NCBI GenBank assembly: GCA_030762935.1
Contig: CM060900.1
Span: 436,969,759-437,033,758, forward strand
Direction of reading: 5' to 3'
From: Hymenopus coronatus
Lineage: Eukaryota > Arthropoda > Insecta > Mantodea > Hymenopodidae
Length of the DNA: 64,000 nt
The notes under the pieces are model-generated. The model was not told the origin of the DNA. It made no database searches and saw only the letters and a list, made by a program, of their open reading frames with translations. Below are positions 58,337 through 64,000 of this stretch, piece by piece. How positions within the stretch are numbered: the first letter of the stretch is position 1; each line of letters opens with the position of its first letter. A program made the position numbers and the translations under genes.

Positions 58337-58687
58337 TCGGAATTATGGTCGAGACCACAATCTGGCAGTGGCAGCATTATATTCCGGTGGTTTGCCAGTG
58401 TTTTCCGTGGAAGGTGGTAACTGGACAACCCAGAAATGGGTAACAAGGGAGGTATCCTGATCGAGGAAATCCCCATGGTCCGCCGGGATTCAGCCAGAGG
58501 CTAAGTCTGGCAGCGGCTGGCGTACCGTGAGGTTGTCTGCCCGCTGTGTGTGTGTAACCGGCTTGTACTAGCGAGAGTTGTTTTGTTTTGTGTGCTGCTG
58601 CATATAGCTACAGTCTAGTGTCTGCGTGTACACCGGTTGAATTGGGTATCCCTTTCATACCTGTTTTCTAAGTCTACAACGGTAATC

Positions 58688-59905
58688 ATGGCAGTTTATA
58701 AACGTGTGAATACTATCAAAATTCAGTTTGATACATCAGTGAGTAAACCCAGTGCATTAGAAATACACCAGTGGCTAGTCAACTTCTTGGGGCTGCAAGC
58801 AGATCAAGTGGATACTCTCCAGCTTCATACCAGAGAAAGAGCGATCTATGTGAAACTGATATCAGCGGTATTGTATGATAATCTTCTGGCTCGTTATAAG
58901 GATGAGCAGAATTTTACGTATGCCTCCGGAGAAATCACCAACGTGAAAATTACACCTGGTGACCAGCAAACAGTTAATGTTCGAGTGTTTAACTTGCCCT
59001 CCGAGGTGCCACTCACAGTGTTATCCCAGGAATTGAGTAAGTACGATACAGTGTATGACATACGCCGAGAAAAATGGGGTTCCCATTATCTTCTACGGTC
59101 CAACAATGGCATACATGCAGTGAAGATGGGGTTGAAACGTAATATACCAGCTAGTTTGATAATCGATTCGTATTTGGTGGCTATTAGTTACATCGGCCAA
59201 CCACAAGCTTGTCACCTGTGTCATGACACTATGCATTTGAAAGCAGCTTGTCCGCTCCGTGCAACGCGGCTTCCCATAAATCCCAGGAATCGACAGGTCA
59301 CTTTCAGCGAGGCGGTGGATGCTGTCACATCTTCTTCTGCTGCTGGGGATCAGGAACCACCGTCCATTACGACGGGCAACTCTGCCGTGGAATCGACTTC
59401 GGTGAATGTCTTACAGCAATCTTCAGTTGCCGACAGTAACGTTCCGACAGTGGAGGAGACACCGCTGGTTGCTGAGAAGCCCGAACATTCAAACGAGGAT
59501 AAGCACTCAACATCCATTGATGAGCCACGGGAACTGTTGGAACCCCCTTCCGGAGCTGCTATATCGGCCGACTCTCAGGACGAAGCTATGGAAGTTTTCA
59601 GTGATGAAGAGGTGGAGTTGTCGGCGAGTGAGATATCGCACTTGCGGCAGAAGGTTTGTTCTTCCCTGTCTAGCCGTGACCCTCGGCTACGAGGTCAGTA
59701 CCGGCGATTGGAGGGAGAATTTATCTCGGCGCGACGGTCTCCGCAGGACGTACCACAATTGTTAAGTTCCACTCAGACGCGAGGCAAAGTGAAGGACCTA
59801 GAGTCTGGTAAGCGGCCGGCAGCGGATGATAGAGATAGTTTTGAGGATCTCCAACGCTGGTCTAAACTTACTAAGGATGATGCGTACTTGGAAACTGATA
59901 ACTGA
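58688..59905 (+). CDS. LINE ORF1 protein (gag-like, single zinc knuckle)
   Basis: 405 residues with no internal stop. I choose the ATG at 58688 (AATCATGG, good context, start MAVYKRVNT) rather than the upstream in-frame ATG at 58637, because the extra residues look like translated leader. Residues 1-170 form a structured region of RNA-binding (RRM-like) type by family analogy. A CCHC knuckle, C175-X2-C178-X4-H183-X4-C188 (CHLCHDTMHLKAAC), follows. Residues 200-405 are acidic, Ser/Glu-rich and probably disordered, with a basic patch (RDPRLRGQYRRL). ORF1 proteins bind the element RNA to form the retrotransposition particle. The reading frame survives while ORF2 is damaged. Confidence 0.9.
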   Translation: MAVYKRVNTIKIQFDTSVSKPSALEIHQWLVNFLGLQADQVDTLQLHTRERAIYVKLISAVLYDNLLARYKDEQNFTYASGEITNVKITPGDQQTVNVRVFNLPSEVPLTVLSQELSKYDTVYDIRREKWGSHYLLRSNNGIHAVKMGLKRNIPASLIIDSYLVAISYIGQPQACHLCHDTMHLKAACPLRATRLPINPRNRQVTFSEAVDAVTSSSAAGDQEPPSITTGNSAVESTSVNVLQQSSVADSNVPTVEETPLVAEKPEHSNEDKHSTSIDEPRELLEPPSGAAISADSQDEAMEVFSDEEVELSASEISHLRQKVCSSLSSRDPRLRGQYRRLEGEFISARRSPQDVPQLLSSTQTRGKVKDLESGKRPAADDRDSFEDLQRWSKLTKDDAYLETDN

Positions 59906-59978
59906 TGTGCTTTGGTTCTGTGGTGATTACCGCTATTCTCATCTGGCGCCGTCTCCAATACAACTCCTCTCCATTTGG

Positions 59979-62900
59979 ATGCCTCTAGGTCTGCAAATCT
60001 GTGCTTCGCTTAACGTTAACGGCTTGCGACAGGTGGTTAAACAAACTCTTTTACGGGACTTCTTGATCAGTAATGACATAGATCTGTGCTTCTTACAAGA
60101 GGTGAATATTTGTTATCTGGACTTCTTGTATGGCTTCGATTACGAGACTAATCTTGGTCCTGAGGGTACTGGTACAGCGATTGTTTACTGGCAAGGACTA
60201 CATGTACACAGCTTTGAGTACCATCCTTCCGGTAGGGCTATTTCGGCTATATTTGATAACGTTACTTTCGTGAATATCTATGTCCCTGCTGGTAATAATA
60301 AAAGGAAACAACGAGATGATTTTTTTCGGCAAGACCTCCTGCCGCATATACCATCCGGAGCACTCTTTGTGATTGTGGGTGATTTTAATTGTATACTGGC
60401 GGCTAAAGATCAACGAGGAGCCTTCAATAGGTGTATTACTTTGCAGCAATTGGTGGAAGAACTAAGCCCTGAAGGACAACTGGGAGCATCTGTATGGCGA
60501 CGAAGTCGAATTTACCTTCGTGAGAGCACAATCAGCTTCGAGGCTGGACCGTATGTATGTTTCGGCAGAGCTGATACCACGCATTCATCGCACGGAAGTT
60601 GTGCCCATATCCTTTAGTGACCATAATGCACTCATTAATGCTATTCAAAGCCGGGTTACGAGCTGCAGTAGAGGCAGAGGTTACTGGAAGCTTAACTGGT
60701 CATTGCTTACGGATGAGGAAGTGTTATCCGATTTCCAGGACTGTTGGTCCCGCCTGCGGGAATCCTTTCTGCTAGCACCCAATAAAGCCTCTTGGTGGGT
60801 GTGTAAAGCTAAACCTGTGCTACGATCCTTCTTTCGAGCTGCAGCTTGCCGTCGCGCTATGGTTAGAAGGGAAACCATGGATTTTTATCTCCAAGTCCTT
60901 CATGAGCTTCACAAACGCCAGCAGCAAGGTGAAGATGTACAACAACTTGTGAAAGGAGTCGAAGAACACATGTAGGCCCCAAAAACACGAGAACTACAGG
61001 GGAATCTTGCTAGAGTGTATTCGGCGGAGATAGTGCGTGGGGAAAAGGCAAACTTTTACCACCTGGCAAAGGAGCGTAAACATGGTCGCCAGAAGATTAT
61101 CACACAACTAGATGTGGATGGTGCCCGAGTTTCCACCACGCCAGGAATTCTTCAAGCAGTACAAGGCTTCTACAGACAACGATTGTCAGGACCCACAGAT
61201 TACTCCCACACCGCAGAGAGGTATATGTCCGACTTTGTTCCCGTTGCCCCGGAGGAGTTGCAGCAGGATTCAATGCCAATTGCGGCATTGGAAGAGATTC
61301 AGGCATCCAAAATGCATGCATCCCCTGGACCTGATGGCCTGCCATATGAATTTTACAAGCACTGCTGGCCTTATATTCGGAAGGAAGTGCTTCAAGTGTT
61401 CCAGGAAATGTGGGATGCAGAGAGCGCACCACCTACTTTTGCGGACGGTATAATCGTGCACATTCCGAAGAGTGCTCGGCCGCAGACACCACAGGATTTT
61501 CGACCAATCACGTTATTGAATTGTGATTACAAGTTATTTATGAAAATCATTGGTGCTCGTATGCAAAACATACTCCCACATATGATTAGTGAGTTCCAGG
61601 TTACATTACATAAAGGAGCGACCATTCACCATACGTTGGCTGCTGTGAGAGACTGTATATTGCATTGTACACAGGACGAGAAGTCTGCTGTTATCATAAA
61701 CTTAGATCTTGAAAAAGCCTTCGACAGTGTTGTTCACGAGGGGCTATGGAAACGATTGGAGGTTTTGAACATGCCTCAAAAGCTTGTAAACCTAGTAAGC
61801 GCCCTGTATGGTGTTGCGTCCTCCAAAGTACTCTGAAATGGATTTTTAACGGCGGCTATTCCAGTTAAACGCTCCGTGCGCCAAGGTTGTCCCATATCGA
61901 TGATATTGTTCGCCCTGTGTGTTGATCCGTTGCTTCGACGGCTGCAATCTACTCTTACTGGAATTGATTATTTATGGCCAGAGACTTGCGGTGCGAGCAT
62001 ATGCAGATGATGTTACTGTGATGGTTACCACACACCAAGATGTTCTTCGGTTGAGGGATTGTTTACAGCACTATAAGAATAGTACTGGCATGAGCTTTAA
62101 TTTGCGGAAGTCTGAAATATTAGAGGTTGGAATACGGCCTCCCGATACCTCAGCTTTAGGTATTCCTGTTGTGCAGCGAACAAAGATTTTGGGGATCTAC
62201 TTCAGTGACAACGTGGCAGACATGAGGGAGTACAATTGGACCTCTCGCATTAATGTCTTACGTGCTGTCCTGTATAATCAGAAAACCCGGTTGTTGAATT
62301 TGGTACAGCGGATATGGTTCTGTAACTGCTTTGCGTTGAGCAGAATTTGGTTCCTTGCTCATGTTTTACCTCCGACGAAACGTCATTGCCAAAGAATTGA
62401 ACAGGTAATGGGTTATTTTATATGGACTGGGAAGCTCTACCGCATTGCGCGTACCCAACTGCGTCTCCCTAAGGGCCAGGGTGGCTGGGTATTACTGGAT
62501 GTGGCTCTCCAGTCCCAGGCATTGATCCTTAAACTACTTCTGTTTGCCTTGGACGATAAAGGTGACCCTGTGGATGTCGTATTACAACAACAGTATGCAT
62601 CGTTTTGGACTCAGGGAGAACGTGACAAGGTTCCCCAGCTGTTTCATGCAACGTACCATGCATTCAGTGCGTTACCACCGGAGAAGGTCGCTCGTGGTGA
62701 TTTTAGTTCTGTGAAAAATGTTTATGCTTCTCTTCGGCGACCTGTTGCTGTTACCCCATATGTCCAAGAGAAATATCCTCATTTGCCTTGGAAACGTATT
62801 TGGAGCTGTTTTAGCATTCCGCACATTAATGTGGAATGGATAGCGGTAACATATGAAGTGGTCAATGAAGTTCTTCCTACGGCAGACAAATTATATCGTT

Positions 62901-63277
62901 ACCGGATGATCATTTCCAGCAATTGCCAAATTTGCCATGCAGCGGATTCCCTTCCACATCGCTTGCTCGAATGTTCCGGTAAAGCAGCCATATGGACTTG
63001 GGTTTTGGGAAAATGTCGCAATTGGATACCTGGCGGTTGGAACCCTTCACCAATCGACATGTTACATCTGAATCTGCCGAAGCTGCATCCCCCATTGCAC
63101 AATTCTCTTATTTGGTTGTTAATGGGCACCTTTACATGGTTACAGACGATGGACAACCCCGCTGATTGTACCCTGACCAAACTCAGGCAATTTTTCTACA
63201 CTGAGAGAGGGAAACTGATCCAGAAACGCCAGACCGCGCCTTTCCAACCATGGCTCCTAAAAATAATACACACTTGA
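59979..63277 (+). pseudogene. LINE ORF2: endonuclease and reverse transcriptase, damaged
   Basis: Proposed start MPLGLQICASLNVNGLRQ at 59979, 73 bases after the ORF1 stop; the frame is open further upstream and overlaps ORF1, so the start is uncertain. Endonuclease signatures: SLNVNGLRQ, FLQEV, VNIYVP, VGDFNCI, SRLDRMYVS and FSDHNA. RT: FRPITLLNCDYKLF, motif A LDLEKAFDS near 61705, RQGCPIS near 61882, motif C YADD at 62000-62011. C-terminal zinc motif C-X2-C-X7-H-X4-C at 62924-62974. Lesions: an extra base in the CCC run 60467-60469, stop TAG at 60973-60975, stop TGA at 61834-61836, and an extra base in the TTT run 61971-61973. About 1,100 codons in all. The enzyme would nick target DNA and reverse-transcribe the element RNA; this copy cannot as it stands. 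Confidence 0.9.
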
Positions 63278-63359
63278 AATTTTCCTGAATCAAATCCTTC
63301 CTTACCGATTACATAAACACTTACAATAAAAAATAAAAACAAAAAAACAAAAAAAAAAC

Positions 63360-63557
63360 TTAGATGCCTTATTGTTATTTACATTAGGAAGTATGCTTGA
63401 TTGACTAATTGCAAAATAATAAGTAAAAAAAGAAATAACTTAGCTTAATATAATTGGTCCCCAAGGACAAAAAAAAATATAGTTTTTTCTTTCTTTTTCA
63501 CATTTATTCATTTGGCAACAGTAATAAAAATAAATAAATAAATAAAAAAAATATATA
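63360..63557. other. A-rich flank of the LINE
   Basis: AT-rich, with (AAAT)n near 63528-63545. It may be part of the LINE 3' region or an older tail. No target duplication was recognised. Confidence 0.45.
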
Positions 63558-63720
63558 CACGTTTTAGGACTCCCCAAATACAGAAAAAAGCCCTTTTCGA
63601 AAAAGGTTTCGTGTATGTGTTTTTCTGCAAACAGTATAACTCAAAAACGAAAATAAGGTTAAAAACCACACTTGGTATTTAAGTTGAGCATCTTGTGGGA
63701 CCCGAAGATTTTAAAGATAA
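63558..63720 (-). repeat. Family A repeat, tail half, minus orientation
   Basis: ACACGTTTTAGGACTCCCCA, TAACTCAAAAACGAAAATAA, CACTTGGTATTTAAGTTGAG and GACCCGAAGATTTTAAAG match the inverted tail. The copy ends in an A-rich stretch at 63720-63748. Confidence 0.8.
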
Positions 63721-63748
63721 AAAATAAAAAAAAAAATAAAAAAAAAGC

Positions 63749-64000
63749 GCTATCACTCCTCTACGGGACCGACTACGCATTATTTGTCACATCTATAAAA
63801 CATGTCTGTGTGTAGGGTAATTCACCTCCTGTGTGGCTGTGCGTTTCTTATTTATAACAATTGTATTAAATCAAATGATACAATGTATGCTTGAGTAAGC
63901 TGTGCCATGTGCCAACTTGTTGGTGCAAGGAGCTCCATTTCGTTGTTCGAGTCAGTAAATGGTTTTCTTTTTCTTAATTATTATCTAAAAATTTGTTGAT
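63749..64000. other. No recognised feature
   Basis: Mixed-composition sequence (GCTGTGCCATGTGCCAAC near 63900). It could be the edge of another mobile element, but nothing in the window matches it. Confidence 0.35.

Larger units (their letters stand above)
58337..63359 (+). mobile_element. Tx1/L1-type LINE, near full length
   Basis: About 5.0 kb with a 350-base 5' region, ORF1 (58688-59905), ORF2 (59979-63277, damaged) and an A-rich tail (about 63325-63359). The two-ORF layout, an AP-type endonuclease at the ORF2 N-terminus, RPITLLNCDYKLF and RQGCPISMILF in the RT, and a C-terminal CCHC place it in the L1/Tx1 group, more Tx1-like by its zinc-knuckle ORF1. The 5' end directly abuts the tRNA-like head of SINE-B. 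No clear target-site duplication was found, so both boundaries are approximate. Confidence 0.88.

Noticed and set aside
58637..58687. Upstream in-frame ATG for LINE ORF1
   Set aside because: The extra 17 residues look like translated leader, and the ATG at 58688 has the better context and a plausible protein start.
59406..59765. 119-codon frame overlapping ORF1
   Set aside because: Out-of-frame shadow of the intact ORF1.
61100..61432. 110-codon minus-strand frame over the reverse transcriptase
   Set aside because: Antisense shadow of ORF2.

Overview
The window looks like gene-poor nuclear DNA from an animal, most likely an arthropod and probably an insect. It is AT-rich, and I found no rRNA gene, true tRNA gene, CRISPR array, operon or intact host protein gene. 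Nearly everything recognisable is a transposable element: non-LTR retrotransposons, mariner/Tc1-type transposases, many tRNA-headed SINEs and several unclassified dispersed repeats. The insect assignment rests on my recollection that two SINE cores here (the one reading GTAGATTTAC / AACTCCTGCGGGAC and the one with a TTCGGC(A/G)GGTTGC body) are common in polyneopteran insects. It has not been searched.

Layout. 0-15 kb: a CA/ACTC microsatellite, one copy of an unclassified repeat (family A), two copies of a palindromic repeat (family B), scattered SINEs and one broken unidentified reading frame. 15-22 kb: a decayed mariner transposase on the minus strand, split by a Jockey-like LINE fragment, followed by SINE-B, two LINE 3' fragments and another family A copy. 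22-37 kb: dense SINEs, more family A copies, a foldback repeat (family C) and a 182-bp tandem duplication. 37.6-39.9 kb: a decayed Jockey/CR1-like reverse transcriptase on the minus strand, split by SINE-E lying between two (CCTA)n arrays. 40-57 kb: more SINEs, family A copies in both orientations, a Tc1-like transposase relic, two short repeats with hammerhead-like core motifs and an approximately 82-bp degenerate minisatellite. 57-58.3 kb: SINE-A nested inside SINE-B. 58.3-63.4 kb: the best-preserved object, a near full-length Tx1/L1-type LINE with an intact ORF1 (zinc knuckle) and an ORF2 (endonuclease, reverse transcriptase, C-terminal CCHC) carrying two single-base frameshifts and two stop codons.

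How the parts relate. The genes here do not form a host pathway. The LINEs could have supplied reverse transcriptase for the SINEs; target-site duplications at several SINEs show retroposition. Family A, about 0.85 kb with at least 15 copies or fragments covering roughly an eighth of the window, is the largest unexplained component. It has no recognisable protein, carries a CA-rich microsatellite at a fixed internal position and a short palindrome, and is my best candidate for something undescribed.
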